From Bdellovibrionales bacterium CG12_big_fil_rev_8_21_14_0_65_38_15 (GTDB lineage: Bacteria > Bdellovibrionota > Bacteriovoracia > Bacteriovoracales > Bacteriovoracaceae), in NCBI GenBank assembly GCA_002787775.1, contig PCUW01000056.1:17581-52682 (forward strand): a DNA stretch of 35,102 nt. The letters are read 5' to 3'. The stretch's first letter is position 1. Every line of letters starts with the position of its first letter. The notes below the pieces were generated by a model. It searched no databases, was not told the origin of the DNA, and was given only the letters and a program-made list of their open reading frames with translations. Both the position numbers and the translations under genes were made by a program. This document shows positions 1-8,714 of this stretch, piece after piece.

Positions 1-693
1 CTTAGCAAGGTCCGCTGGATTTCCAAAGATATAAGCAGTTGTAGATCCAATTGGAGGTAACATGACTTTTAAATCAGGACGTGTAACGAGTTCTGGGAAC
101 ATGCCACCAGTTTCACTAAAGAGAATCTTTCTAAGTTCTCCTTCGTTGATGCCAAGTCTTTTTGCGATTCCAGGTAGGTACCATACTGGTTCAAATGCAA
201 CTTTCGTGACTTTGATATCGCCTTTTTCATTAATCAGTTTTCCATCAGGCTTAAGTCGACCAGCTTTAATGGCTTCATAAATTTCTGGGAGTTGAAGTCG
301 TGCCTGAGTTACGGCAATAGTTGGTCTAACGTCATATCCTTTTTCCATATACTCTTTGAAATGGATATTAACGTCAGCTCCCCAAGGATCGATCGATACA
401 AATTTATCCGCATCAGTCCAAGATTCATATGGCCCGATTGTCGTTGTACTCTCTGTATTTTTTAAATCAGGAATGTGCATCTTAGGAAACTGTCCAGAAG
501 CGATTGAAAGCGCTCTGTAAACAGTATAGCTTCCTGAGTGACTACCAATCGCATTTCTATGAAGTACATTCGAAATAGAAGCGACTACAGGTCCACGTTC
601 TTTAGGTGATTTTGCGCCCCAATGAATTGGTAGAGCATCTTTATAAACTTCTGAGTTATGAGAAGTTAGAATGACGTGTGATGATTTTTCCAT
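1..693 (-). CDS. URC1-type GTP cyclohydrolase II-like protein (partial, C-terminus off the left edge)
   Basis: Read on the minus strand from ATG at 693, the frame stays open for 231 codons to the window edge, so only the N-terminal part is present. The protein carries the conserved blocks of the GTP cyclohydrolase N-terminal family (yeast Urc1p and bacterial relatives): HWGAKSPKERGPVVAS, RNAIGSHSGSYTVYRAL, DPWGADV, RPTIAVTQARL, EPVWYLPGIAKRLGI, TGGMFPELVTRPDLKVMLPP and YIFGNP. In the URC route such proteins take part in uracil ring breakdown rather than riboflavin synthesis. A Shine-Dalgarno (AAGGAAA) overlaps the stop of the dehydrogenase gene just upstream, and the start lies 11 bases after that stop, so the two form an operon. 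The family call rests on recalled motifs. The C-terminal cyclohydrolase half cannot be inspected. Confidence 0.8.
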   Translation of the reverse strand, partial: MEKSSHVILTSHNSEVYKDALPIHWGAKSPKERGPVVASISNVLHRNAIGSHSGSYTVYRALSIASGQFPKMHIPDLKNTESTTTIGPYESWTDADKFVSIDPWGADVNIHFKEYMEKGYDVRPTIAVTQARLQLPEIYEAIKAGRLKPDGKLINEKGDIKVTKVAFEPVWYLPGIAKRLGINEGELRKILFSETGGMFPELVTRPDLKVMLPPIGSTTAYIFGNPADLAK

Positions 694-704
694 AATTATT
701 TTCC

Positions 705-2180
705 TTAAGACATCCAGTTTTGGTCGCTTTGTGGCTCCCATTTGGTTGTAATTTTTTTTGTATTTGTCCAAAAATCAAGTGAGTGAACACCTGTAATATC
801 ACCATGTCCAAACTTAGATGCATTAATGCCACCAAAGCTAAATGGCTCTCTTGGAACGGGAACACCGACATTGATACCAACCATACCAGCTTTGGCAGAT
901 TGAATGACTCTTTCAGCATGAACTCCTGATGAAGTGAAAACTGAACAAGCATTACCGTACTCAACTTCATTCTCTATTTTCATCGCTTCACCAATGGTTT
1001 GGCAGCGAATGATCGAAACGATTGGCCCAAAGAGTTCGAAAGATGCAGCTTCACTGCCAGGCTTAACATTGTCTAGAACTGTTGGTCCCAACCAGTAGCC
1101 TTCTTCCATTCCTTTGGGAGCAGGTGTATTTCTTCCATCTAGTAAAATCTTCGCACCATTTTTTTCAGCGCGAGCGATCGCATCTTTTAAAAATGTAACT
1201 TGCTCTTTTGTAATGATGGCACCCATATCGGTTCCAAGAACTTGAGACTTTGCACGCTCAACAACTTTTTCAATATGCTTATCGACATTACCAACGGCGA
1301 GTATCACCGAAGCGGCCATACATCTTTGACCGGCACAACCAGTAAATGAGTCAGAGATACCAGCACCACAAAGATCAAGGTTGGCATCTGGTAAAAGAAC
1401 GATATGATTTTTAGCACCACCAAGAGCAAGGGCTCTTTTTCCAAGTGATGTTGAACGCTCATAAACTGCTTTAGCAATTTTTGTTGAACCAACAAAGCCC
1501 ACAGCTTTCACTTGTGGATGATCTATAATTGCTTCAACTGTATCTTTACCACCTTGAACCACTTGAAAAAGACCACTGGGTAAACCAGCTTCTTTTAAAG
1601 CACTCGCAAGGTATTGGGACGCCATTGGAGTTTTCTCTGAAGGTTTCCAGATATAGGCGTTACCTAAAGTGAGCGCAATTGGAATTGTCCACATAGGAAC
1701 CATTACTGGAAAATTAAATGGCGTTATGTTGGCGATAACACCTAAGGCTTCACGGCGGTATTCACAATGAACACCACGAGAAACTTCCATCTTGCCACCA
1801 AGGTCCAGATTTTGAAGAGAAATAGCATATTCTAAAACTTCAACACCTTTCATGACACCAGCTCTGGCTTCAATCGGTGTCTTGCCATTTTCAGCAGCAA
1901 CTATTTGAGAAAGCTTATCTAGGTCTCTTAAGAGAATATCTCTAAAGTTAAACATAACTTTTGTGCGCTCTTTTATGGGAGTTTGACCCCAAGCTATTTG
2001 AGCTGCACTTGCTGCACTGACGGCAGCGTCGACGTCGCCTTTCGTTGAAAATCTAGATTCGCCAATTTTTTTCCCACTCCAAGGAGAGTCGATAGGAAAA
2101 AGTTCACCTGCGGCAGAAACGAAGGCGTTATTAATAAAATTTAAACAATTGTGGGTCTCAGTGGGTAACTGAATTTGCAT
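705..2180 (-). CDS. mmsA: CoA-acylating (methyl)malonate-semialdehyde dehydrogenase
   Basis: A 491-residue aldehyde dehydrogenase of full family length. It converts methylmalonate or malonate semialdehyde to propionyl- or acetyl-CoA with NAD and CoA. The catalytic Cys is C287 in GQRCMAA, the oxyanion Asn lies in TPFNFP (N156), and the nucleotide-binding turn is FVGSTKIAKAVY. The segment ALGGAKNHIVLLPDAN, which lacks the general-base Glu of hydrolytic aldehyde dehydrogenases, is typical of the CoA-acylating MmsA branch. The start ATG at 2180 follows an AGAGGA Shine-Dalgarno. It is the first gene of an operon with the URC1-like gene. The URC route ends in 3-hydroxypropionate, whose oxidation gives malonate semialdehyde, so this enzyme would feed carbon into acetyl-CoA. 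The pathway assignment is inference; the family call is firm. Confidence 0.93.
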   Translation of the reverse strand: MQIQLPTETHNCLNFINNAFVSAAGELFPIDSPWSGKKIGESRFSTKGDVDAAVSAASAAQIAWGQTPIKERTKVMFNFRDILLRDLDKLSQIVAAENGKTPIEARAGVMKGVEVLEYAISLQNLDLGGKMEVSRGVHCEYRREALGVIANITPFNFPVMVPMWTIPIALTLGNAYIWKPSEKTPMASQYLASALKEAGLPSGLFQVVQGGKDTVEAIIDHPQVKAVGFVGSTKIAKAVYERSTSLGKRALALGGAKNHIVLLPDANLDLCGAGISDSFTGCAGQRCMAASVILAVGNVDKHIEKVVERAKSQVLGTDMGAIITKEQVTFLKDAIARAEKNGAKILLDGRNTPAPKGMEEGYWLGPTVLDNVKPGSEAASFELFGPIVSIIRCQTIGEAMKIENEVEYGNACSVFTSSGVHAERVIQSAKAGMVGINVGVPVPREPFSFGGINASKFGHGDITGVHSLDFWTNTKKITTKWEPQSDQNWMS

Positions 2181-2412
2181 AATAAAATCCTCTTTAAACC
2201 AAGGGTAAATCTTAGTGAGTCTAGTAAGGGGCTGTTAAGCCTTGGGGCGTTAAATGTAGCAAAAACCTGATAAGGCGAGATGTGTCATTACAAATACCTA
2301 ACTATTGTTACGAAATAACGAACTCGAGCTTATATGAAGCATTAGTTATAGCTCTGAATTTAGCAGAATAATTGCTAATAATTTATTACAAAATACAATA
2401 GAATAATAGCAA
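2181..2412. promoter_or_regulatory. Divergent intergenic region between mmsA and the radical SAM gene
   Basis: This 232-base AT-rich gap separates two divergent genes and should hold both promoters. For the plus strand a fair match is TTGCTA (2372-2377), 16 bases, TACAAT (2394-2399); transcription would start about six bases before the radical SAM ATG, leaving almost no leader and no Shine-Dalgarno. I could not pick a convincing promoter for mmsA. No RNA gene or repeat family is evident. Confidence 0.4.
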
Positions 2413-4305
2413 ATGTATAATATTCAACTTGTAAACATTACGAGCTTTGCTTTTATTCCGCTAGCTCTTCACTACCTCAAGGTTGTGATTGAGGACGACT
2501 CTGATCTTTCAGATCAGTGCATGGTCAATATCTTTGAACCAGTTGACCCAGATAATATTGAGCAAATTGCAACTGATCTATTTAAGAAGAATCCTGAACT
2601 TATAGGCTTTTCTATGTATGTATGGAGCAGTCATAAAGGAATCGCTCTTGCACGTGAATTAAAACGTCTAAAGCCTGAAGTTAAAATAGTCGTCGGTGGT
2701 CCTGATGTTACTCCGGTTGCCAGAGAATTCATGTGTCAACATCAAGACTGCATAGACTTTCTTGTTTTAGGTGAAGGGGAATTCACATTTAAAGAGCTAG
2801 TGAGTGTTCTCTCAAAAGGTGATCTCAATGATCATAGACTGAGTCAAATTCTAGGATTGTGTTTTTTTAGTGTTGATGGTTTTTTTGTCGAAAATCAGAG
2901 AAGACATATTATTGAAAATCTCGATGAAATACCCTCTCCTTACCTAACAAATTCTATTGATCTTAAAAAAGAAAAGAGAACTGTTTTACTCGAAACATAC
3001 AGAGGCTGTCCATTTATATGTAGCTATTGTTACTATCCAAAAGATTTTGGTAAACTCATTCACAGCTTTTCATTAGAAAGAATTGATAATGAGCTTGAAG
3101 AGATATTTAAGCACGATAATGCTTCAATTTTGTTAATGGACCCAACGTTTAATGTACCGCCAGAGCGTGCAAAAAAAATTCTACGCTTAATTGCAAAATA
3201 TAATCAAAGTTCGGAAACAATTATTTATACTGAATTAAGAGTTGATTTATTAGATGAAGAGATTATTCATCTATTGAAAAAAGCTAAATTTAAACTAGTC
3301 GAAATCGGTCTTCAAAGCTCAGATAGAGATGTTCTAAAAGGTGTTGCTAGAACGCAAAATATTGAAAGAATTGTTAAAAATGCCAAAACGGTTAGAAGCT
3401 TAGGGATTAAGATTTTAACTCAGGTTATTGCTGGTCTTCCAGGCGATACTCCTGAAAAGTTTTTAAAGTCTATTGATTTTGCACTCACTGTTGATTCCTA
3501 TAAAATAGATGTTTATCAATTACAGCTTTTGCCTGGAACTCCACTTCTTTCAAAAGCAAGTGAGTTAGGTTTGGTCTTTGATGATCGTCCTCCAAGACTT
3601 ATTAAAGCAACACGGGAAATGACCGAGAAGGAAATTGACCGATGTATGCGACTTTCAAGTCTCATTTCATATTTTTATAATAATAAGGTTTTGCATTTTC
3701 TCTATATTGCTGCTTGCAAAAAACTAGATATTAATTTTTCTGAATTACTCGATCAGCATCTGAGCTGGATTGAAAAACATGGTTGGGAGGAATTTTTATC
3801 TATATTAAAGCAGTTAAACCTTAAAAGAGAAGGTTTTCACTTAGGCAGATTAGAAGGATGGCTCAATGATAGTCGAAAGTTCGTTTATGATTTTTTTGTT
3901 CATTTGTTCTCTGACCTTGACAATAAAGAATCAGTTATTAAAGAGCTAATTAAACTTAACTTTTATCTGTCGCTTGATTTTAGTAGTTCAATATTAAAAA
4001 TGAAAAAACTCTTTCCTAATAAAGATGGTTTTCATATTAATATGGTCGTTAAAAATCAAATTGATTATGATCTAGCTTCTTTGATTGGTTTTAGTTTTGT
4101 TAAAACCGATGTAAACGAGATTATATTTTTCCCAGATTTAGAAAATAATTTTTTAACATCGTTTAATGGTTACTTTAAAAAAGTTTTAGTCTACAGCTCT
4201 GTTAAAAAAGACAGCTTTCTTTCTAATCAAAACTTTGTCGATGTAAGTCTTGTTAATACGATTAAAGAGCAGAGTCTTTTTCGAGATCATTTCATAATTG
4301 TTTAG
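2413..4305 (+). CDS. B12-binding-domain radical SAM protein, function unknown
   Basis: A 630-residue protein in three parts. Residues about 1-150 look like a cobalamin-binding Rossmann domain (FSMYVWSSHKGIALARELK, VVGGPDVTP, FLVLGEGEFTFKELV), but the base-coordinating DxHxxG motif is not seen. Residues about 190-400 are the radical SAM core, with the 4Fe-4S cysteines C199, C203 and C206 in RGCPFICSYCYYP and later core blocks LRVDLLDEE, EIGLQSS and AGLPGDTPE. The last 230 residues are AT-rich in coding and not recognised; some relatives carry a DUF4080 domain there. Likely chemistry is methylation or another radical transformation of an unknown substrate. It stands alone, with no obvious substrate gene nearby. 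The stop overlaps by four bases with the convergent MFS gene. Confidence 0.85.
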   Translation: MYNIQLVNITSFAFIPLALHYLKVVIEDDSDLSDQCMVNIFEPVDPDNIEQIATDLFKKNPELIGFSMYVWSSHKGIALARELKRLKPEVKIVVGGPDVTPVAREFMCQHQDCIDFLVLGEGEFTFKELVSVLSKGDLNDHRLSQILGLCFFSVDGFFVENQRRHIIENLDEIPSPYLTNSIDLKKEKRTVLLETYRGCPFICSYCYYPKDFGKLIHSFSLERIDNELEEIFKHDNASILLMDPTFNVPPERAKKILRLIAKYNQSSETIIYTELRVDLLDEEIIHLLKKAKFKLVEIGLQSSDRDVLKGVARTQNIERIVKNAKTVRSLGIKILTQVIAGLPGDTPEKFLKSIDFALTVDSYKIDVYQLQLLPGTPLLSKASELGLVFDDRPPRLIKATREMTEKEIDRCMRLSSLISYFYNNKVLHFLYIAACKKLDINFSELLDQHLSWIEKHGWEEFLSILKQLNLKREGFHLGRLEGWLNDSRKFVYDFFVHLFSDLDNKESVIKELIKLNFYLSLDFSSSILKMKKLFPNKDGFHINMVVKNQIDYDLASLIGFSFVKTDVNEIIFFPDLENNFLTSFNGYFKKVLVYSSVKKDSFLSNQNFVDVSLVNTIKEQSLFRDHFIIV

Positions 4306-5492
4306 CAGTACCTTTTGAGAAAACCACACAAAGTTATGATAAAGACTAGACTTATACTTAAAAGCGAAAGCGAGTTAGTTAACGAAATTCCTAGATCAAG
4401 CATCATGGCCAAAACAGGGGGGCCCGCGGCTGTTCCAATCACCCCAAATGACGAAAGCCAACTTCTGATTTTAGCTAAATATTTCAGGTCATAGATCTCA
4501 GCCCACAGAGCAGTTTTAATTGGAGCTCCAAGACCAATAGAAACACCTGATAATGCTAGATAACTTGGAGCTGCGAATTTGTTTTCCCAAAGTGCTAAGA
4601 CAGCTATACCTGTTGCAAGAGGGATTAAATGCCATGGATATAATTTTTTTGCAGTAAGCTTATCAACAAGAGGTCCGCCAATAATTGAAAAAATAAAACG
4701 ACAAACAGCAAAGGCGATAAATGATGTTGCCATCCATTCCAAACTCCAGCCACGAAGTTCAGCAATAACCGCATTGTAAAGAAATAGCGATGTTAATAAA
4801 AAAGGCGGCATCAAGGTTGCGCTTGCCCATACCCAAAATGATATACTTTTTAATCCCTGAAATTCTTTTAACTCTACATTTTTTTCAAACTGTACTTCTT
4901 GTTCAACTTCGCCAGGGGAATTGGCAAGAAAGTTGATGAAAGGAATAAACGAAGTGATAAGAATCGCGACACAAAGCCAAGTCACTTTTAGACCATAAGA
5001 GCTTAATATTAAAACGGCTAAACTAGGAAGAATGGCTTCACTGACAGGGTATCCAAGTCCAACTATACTTAAAGCTTTTCCTCTATTGGCTCCAAACTTT
5101 TTAGCAGTAATTGTATCGCTGGTATGACCAAAAAGTCCTTGGCCAAAAAATCGAAGCAAGAAAATAGCAAGACTTAAGGAATAGACGCTTTGTGAAAATG
5201 CTGTCACTACACAAGCTAGAACCAGACCAGTAAACACAACCTTAGAATATCGAGCAACACTGACATGATCTAATTGTCTTCCCGCCCAAGGAAGTGAAAA
5301 ACCACTAATTAATGTTGCAAGGGCGTATAAGGTTCCAAAAGTAGTATTAGAAATATTTGAGGTCTCTAAAAATGTTGGAATAAAAAGAGAAATGAAAAAA
5401 CTTTGTCCAAATCCTGATAGAAAGGTCAGTGAAAATGAAAATAGTAAGATATGACGAAAGCGCCAAAGAGGATGTTTCAGTAAAATCTCCAA
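4302..5492 (-). CDS. MFS transporter
   Basis: A 396-residue polytopic inner-membrane protein with about twelve hydrophobic segments and a Major Facilitator layout: a loop 2-3 motif in WAGRQLDHVSVARYS, LLRFFGQGLFGH in helix 4, and a second-half counterpart GGPLVDKLTAKKLYP. The substrate is unknown. The start is uncertain. The frame closes at an in-frame TGA just upstream, leaving TTG at 5492 (no Shine-Dalgarno before it) or a CTG at 5480 preceded at six bases by GGAG; either is non-ATG. It is convergent with the radical SAM gene and divergent from the small secreted-protein gene. Confidence 0.82.
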   Translation of the reverse strand: MEILLKHPLWRFRHILLFSFSLTFLSGFGQSFFISLFIPTFLETSNISNTTFGTLYALATLISGFSLPWAGRQLDHVSVARYSKVVFTGLVLACVVTAFSQSVYSLSLAIFLLRFFGQGLFGHTSDTITAKKFGANRGKALSIVGLGYPVSEAILPSLAVLILSSYGLKVTWLCVAILITSFIPFINFLANSPGEVEQEVQFEKNVELKEFQGLKSISFWVWASATLMPPFLLTSLFLYNAVIAELRGWSLEWMATSFIAFAVCRFIFSIIGGPLVDKLTAKKLYPWHLIPLATGIAVLALWENKFAAPSYLALSGVSIGLGAPIKTALWAEIYDLKYLAKIRSWLSSFGVIGTAAGPPVLAMMLDLGISLTNSLSLLSISLVFIITLCGFLKRYC

Positions 5493-5594
5493 TCGATTTT
5501 GTCAGTGAGTATAGATTTGCCTTGATATAATGCATACCAAAAATAAAAGGCGACGGGAACACTCTAGCGTTCACTTATTCTCCCTATTATGCCT

Positions 5595-5623
5595 TTGCAC
5601 TAGATGCATGATATGGATATATT
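5595..5623 (+). promoter_or_regulatory. Sigma70-type promoter for the small secreted protein gene
   Basis: TTGCAC (5595-5600), a 17-base spacer and TATATT (5618-5623) give a good vegetative-type promoter. It lies just upstream of an AGAGG ribosome-binding site and the ATG at 5639. Recognised by eye only. Confidence 0.5.
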
Positions 5624-5638
5624 AAATAAGAGGTTTTT

Positions 5639-6025
5639 ATGAAATTCGTTTTACTTCTATGTATGATGAGCAGCTTTAGTGTGATGGCCAATGATTCTCT
5701 TGAAAGAGAATATATCGGTGCTACTAGTAATGGCGACATTTGTAGAATTAATATTAGAGATTCAAGAGGTAGTGCAAGTTTTCATTACCGCGAAGATGGT
5801 AAAAGTAAATCTTGCGCCTTTTCCTATGATCTTTATTCTCTTACAACTGATAGAGATGATGGCAGACTTTATTCAACCATCAGCTCAAAGTCAGGATTTA
5901 AGACGTGTAGAATGCAAGTCTATTTTGAAAATCGCGAAAAAGTCTCTCGTATTAAAATGGGTATTAAATCTATTTTTAGTGCAACTAAATATGAAGAATG
6001 CCATCTTTCTTTAGACCCTCTCTAG
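5639..6025 (+). CDS. Small exported hypothetical protein with four cysteines
   Basis: A 128-residue protein with a clear Sec signal peptide (MKFVLLLCMMSSFSVMA, cleavage likely after A17). The mature part is about 110 residues, hydrophilic, with cysteines at 35, 59, 90 and 121; an even number in a periplasmic protein suggests two disulfides. I recognise no family. An AGAGG Shine-Dalgarno precedes the ATG and a good promoter lies upstream. The last 15 bases overlap the 3' end of the convergent thiolase gene. The alternative frame at 5691-6014 looks like a shadow. Confidence 0.75.
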   Translation: MKFVLLLCMMSSFSVMANDSLEREYIGATSNGDICRINIRDSRGSASFHYREDGKSKSCAFSYDLYSLTTDRDDGRLYSTISSKSGFKTCRMQVYFENREKVSRIKMGIKSIFSATKYEECHLSLDPL

Positions 6026-7285
6026 TATAGCCGCAATACCCATTCCACCTGCGGTACATATTGAAATTAATCCGCGCTGCTTGCCTGAAGTTTTAATCAT
6101 TTGAGCTAGTGAAGCGACAATACGACCACCTGTTGCTGCAAATGGATGTCCGATCGCTAAAGAACTTCCATTAATATTCAATTTGGTTAAATCAATTTCG
6201 CCCAAAGGTGCTTGGCCTAAAAGTCTTTTGCACCATGCTTCATCATTCCAAGCTTTAAGTGTACATAAAACTTGTCCAGCAAAAGCTTCGTGAATTTCAT
6301 AGAAGTCAAAGTCTTGAAGTTTTAATCCTTGTCGACTTAGTAGTTTAGCCACGGCGATCGTTGGTGCCATTAAAAGACCATCACCGCCGACGTAATCAAG
6401 TGCTGCAACTTCACAGTCGACAAACTTTGCTTGGAGATCCCAGCCGTGTTCTTTTGCGGACTGTTCACTTGCAAGTAAGACACAAGAGGCACCATCAGTT
6501 AATGGAGATGAATTACCTGCTGTTAATGTACCAACTCCAGTAAAGTCAAAAGCTGGTTTAAGTTTTGCTAGTTTTTCTAAAGTTGTATCGCCACGAACGA
6601 TAGTGTCTTTGTCTAAACCATGAAAACTTGAAACCAAGTCAGAGTGAAAACCATCGGCCCAAGCTTTGGCCGCACGTTGATGACTGGCTAAGGCAAGTTC
6701 ATCTTGTGATTTTCTATCAATCTTCCAGTGTTGAACCATTTTTTCAGTGTGCTGACCCATCGACATACCTGTTCTTGGTTCACTAACAGCTGGAAATGAT
6801 GGAGCAAGGTCTTTAGGACGAAGTGTGGCTAAGATTTTTAATTTATCACCAATAGATCTAGCGGCATTCATATTGATAAGTGCCTTTTTAAGATTAAGTG
6901 AAACGGTAATAGGAAGGTCAGAGTTTGTATCAACTCCACCTGAAATACCCTCATTAATGTGACCAAGCGCGATTTTATTAGCAATTTGCCATGAGGTTTC
7001 TAGTCCCGTTCCACATGCTCGTTGAACGTTGTATCCAGGTGTATGAGCGTGGAGCCCAGAGCCTTGGACACATTCTCGAGTTAGGTTCCAGTCTTTTGGA
7101 TTTTGCATAATCGCACCTAAGGCGACATCTCCAACTGTTTTGCCTTTAAGGTTGGTTTTATCAACTAAGGCCTTAAGCGCCGCTGTCATTAAATCTTGAG
7201 TACTAAGTCCAAGGTATTTAGTCATAGATTTAGCAAAGGGAATACGATTACCAGCAACGACATAGACAGGACGAATAGTAGACAT
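6011..7285 (-). CDS. Acetyl-CoA C-acyltransferase (thiolase, FadI-like)
   Basis: A 424-residue thiolase. Catalytic residues are in place: nucleophile C91 in QRACGTGLE, H332 in EIHEAFAG, H380 in GHPFAATGGR and C410 in CTAGGMG. The length and the NPKDWNLTREC segment fit the FadI/trifunctional-beta-like branch, acting in beta-oxidation or acetoacetyl-CoA metabolism. No FadJ/FadB partner lies nearby, so it is probably not the classical fad operon. The ATG at 7285 has a GGAG ribosome-binding site. It is divergent from the diiron gene at 7380, and a long inverted repeat lies in the shared gap, so joint control is possible. Confidence 0.92.
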   Translation of the reverse strand: MSTIRPVYVVAGNRIPFAKSMTKYLGLSTQDLMTAALKALVDKTNLKGKTVGDVALGAIMQNPKDWNLTRECVQGSGLHAHTPGYNVQRACGTGLETSWQIANKIALGHINEGISGGVDTNSDLPITVSLNLKKALINMNAARSIGDKLKILATLRPKDLAPSFPAVSEPRTGMSMGQHTEKMVQHWKIDRKSQDELALASHQRAAKAWADGFHSDLVSSFHGLDKDTIVRGDTTLEKLAKLKPAFDFTGVGTLTAGNSSPLTDGASCVLLASEQSAKEHGWDLQAKFVDCEVAALDYVGGDGLLMAPTIAVAKLLSRQGLKLQDFDFYEIHEAFAGQVLCTLKAWNDEAWCKRLLGQAPLGEIDLTKLNINGSSLAIGHPFAATGGRIVASLAQMIKTSGKQRGLISICTAGGMGIAAILERV

Positions 7286-7307
7286 GAGGACTCCATTGAA
7301 ATTTTAC

Positions 7308-7356
7308 TTCTTATCGGGAATTAACAAATAAATAAAAGCATTAATTCACCGATAAG
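7308..7356. promoter_or_regulatory. Inverted repeat between divergent thiolase and diiron genes
   Basis: The arms CTTATCGG (7310-7317) and CCGATAAG (7349-7356) are perfect 8-base reverse complements. Pairing extends inward with one offset: GAATTAA against TTAATTC. The roughly 17-base centre is AT-only apart from single C and G bases. It fills most of a 94-base gap between divergent starts, so it may be an operator for a dimeric regulator of both genes, or a hairpin in a leader. Confidence 0.45.
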
Positions 7357-7379
7357 CTAAAAAAATTAAGGAGATAGTA

Positions 7380-8078
7380 ATGGATGTTAAAGCGCTCAAT
7401 GCACGCTTAGAATCTGAAATGGAAAATTTATCGAGAAGCCCTAATCTTGAAAAAGTATTAGAGCCTGGCTTTGTTGATAAGAGATTATATGCCATGTATT
7501 TATGCGAAACCTATCACTACACCTTACACAATGCTAGAAATCAAGCTTTAGTTGCCACTCGTCGGGATACGACAAGTATTCAGTATATGAAATACTGCCT
7601 TAATCATGCTCTTGAAGAAGCGGGACATGAAATGATGGCCCTACATGATTTAAAGTCACTTGGTTTTGATGTTACTGTCGATACTTTACCAAAGCCTTTA
7701 GTCTCAACGGAGACCTTGATCGCTTATCTGTATCATATCTCAGAACACTTTTCTCCAGTAGCAAGACTTGGTTATAGTTATTGGGCCGAGCGAAGTTATG
7801 AATTTATTCAACCACTCCTTTCAATGTTGAGTGATGGGTTAGGTGTTCCTAAAAAAGCCATGACTTTCTTTAATGAGCATTCTGAAATCGATGCAAAACA
7901 TGCTGAAGAAGTAGAAGAAGCCATTAAAAGATTCGTTAAAACGCCCGAAGATTGGGATGCCGTCACTGAAGTTATGGTCGGATCTTTAATCTTAACGACA
8001 CGAATGATGGATCAAGTTTTTGATGAGTTTTGTAAGCTTAAAGAAGGCAAACCTACAAGATATCCTTTCATCAAATAA
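7380..8078 (+). CDS. Haem-oxygenase-like diiron oxidase (iron-containing redox enzyme family)
   Basis: A 232-residue, all-helical, soluble protein with the metal-ligand pattern of haem-oxygenase-like diiron oxidases (HDO; relatives include UndA, BesC and CADD). It has E43 and H50 in helix 1 (ETYHYTLH), E79/E80 with H83 in ALEEAGHE, and the paired ligand helix H167-x3-D171-x2-H174 (HSEIDAKH). HDO enzymes use O2 to oxidise, cleave or desaturate amino or fatty acids; the substrate here is unknown. The start has a strong AAGGAG site. The next gene, an acyltransferase, starts ten bases after the stop, and a ferritin-like diiron oxidase overlaps that one, so the three are one transcription unit. 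Confidence 0.8.
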   Translation: MDVKALNARLESEMENLSRSPNLEKVLEPGFVDKRLYAMYLCETYHYTLHNARNQALVATRRDTTSIQYMKYCLNHALEEAGHEMMALHDLKSLGFDVTVDTLPKPLVSTETLIAYLYHISEHFSPVARLGYSYWAERSYEFIQPLLSMLSDGLGVPKKAMTFFNEHSEIDAKHAEEVEEAIKRFVKTPEDWDAVTEVMVGSLILTTRMMDQVFDEFCKLKEGKPTRYPFIK

Positions 8079-8087
8079 GAGAATTTA

Positions 8088-8714
8088 ATGTCTAAGACGA
8101 AAAGCATTCCTAAAATTATAGAAAAGCTTAGTAAGTTTTATACCTTAGCGTTCATTGTCGAAATTATTCTTCTTTCGTATTATATTCATCCTCTTCTTGG
8201 TGTTGTGTTGTTGTATCTTCAACCACCAATAATTTGGAGAGTTGTTAAAGCAATATGGGGACAGCCGGAAGGAATTAGTTATCTTGGTACTAAAACTAAA
8301 GATGGCAACCCATGGTTTGTGGCATTTCACCTGCAACAACTTTTTAATTCATTTCATTTTTTTGAGCAGATCTTAATTTTATTGCCTGGTGCTTATAGTG
8401 CTTGGTTAAGACTTTGGGGTAGTGAGATTGGAAATAAAGTTAATTGGACTCCTGAGTGCCGTGTTGTCGATCGCACCCATTTGAAAATGGGAAGTCGAGT
8501 TTTAATCGGAAATCATTCATATATCGCCGCTCATGCCATTAAAAAACGAGGAGACAAATACCTTCTCTACGTTAAAGGTGTAGAAATAGGAGATGATGTC
8601 GTTTTGGCTTACAGAGTTACGATTGCTCCAGGAGCGAAGGTCAGTGCCGGAAGCTTTATCGAAGCTGGTAAGGCAGTTTATCCAAACCAAACAAGTGATA
8701 ATGGCGATGAATAA
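8088..8714 (+). CDS. Membrane-anchored hexapeptide-repeat (left-handed beta-helix) acyltransferase
   Basis: A 208-residue protein. Residues about 15-60 are hydrophobic with one or two membrane segments, and 80-110 are also hydrophobic or amphipathic. Residues about 110-196 show hexapeptide-repeat spacing (GSEIGNKV, KMGSRVLIGNHSYIA, GVEIGDDVVLAYRVTIAPGAKV), the left-handed beta-helix of O-acetyl/acyltransferases. H149 in YIAAHA is a candidate catalytic His. It is shorter than typical sugar acetyltransferases and may need trimerisation. It sits between two diiron oxidase genes and its last codons overlap the start of the next, implying translational coupling. The acceptor is unknown; a role in modifying the product of the flanking oxidases is inference. 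Confidence 0.75.
   Translation: MSKTKSIPKIIEKLSKFYTLAFIVEIILLSYYIHPLLGVVLLYLQPPIIWRVVKAIWGQPEGISYLGTKTKDGNPWFVAFHLQQLFNSFHFFEQILILLPGAYSAWLRLWGSEIGNKVNWTPECRVVDRTHLKMGSRVLIGNHSYIAAHAIKKRGDKYLLYVKGVEIGDDVVLAYRVTIAPGAKVSAGSFIEAGKAVYPNQTSDNGDE

Noticed and set aside
2300..2330. GTTACGAAATAAC as an operator palindrome
   Set aside because: Only the outer four bases on each side pair; too weak to claim.
5691..6014. A second plus-strand open frame of 107 codons inside the small secreted protein gene
   Set aside because: It lacks a ribosome-binding site and a signal peptide, while the other frame has both and a good promoter.
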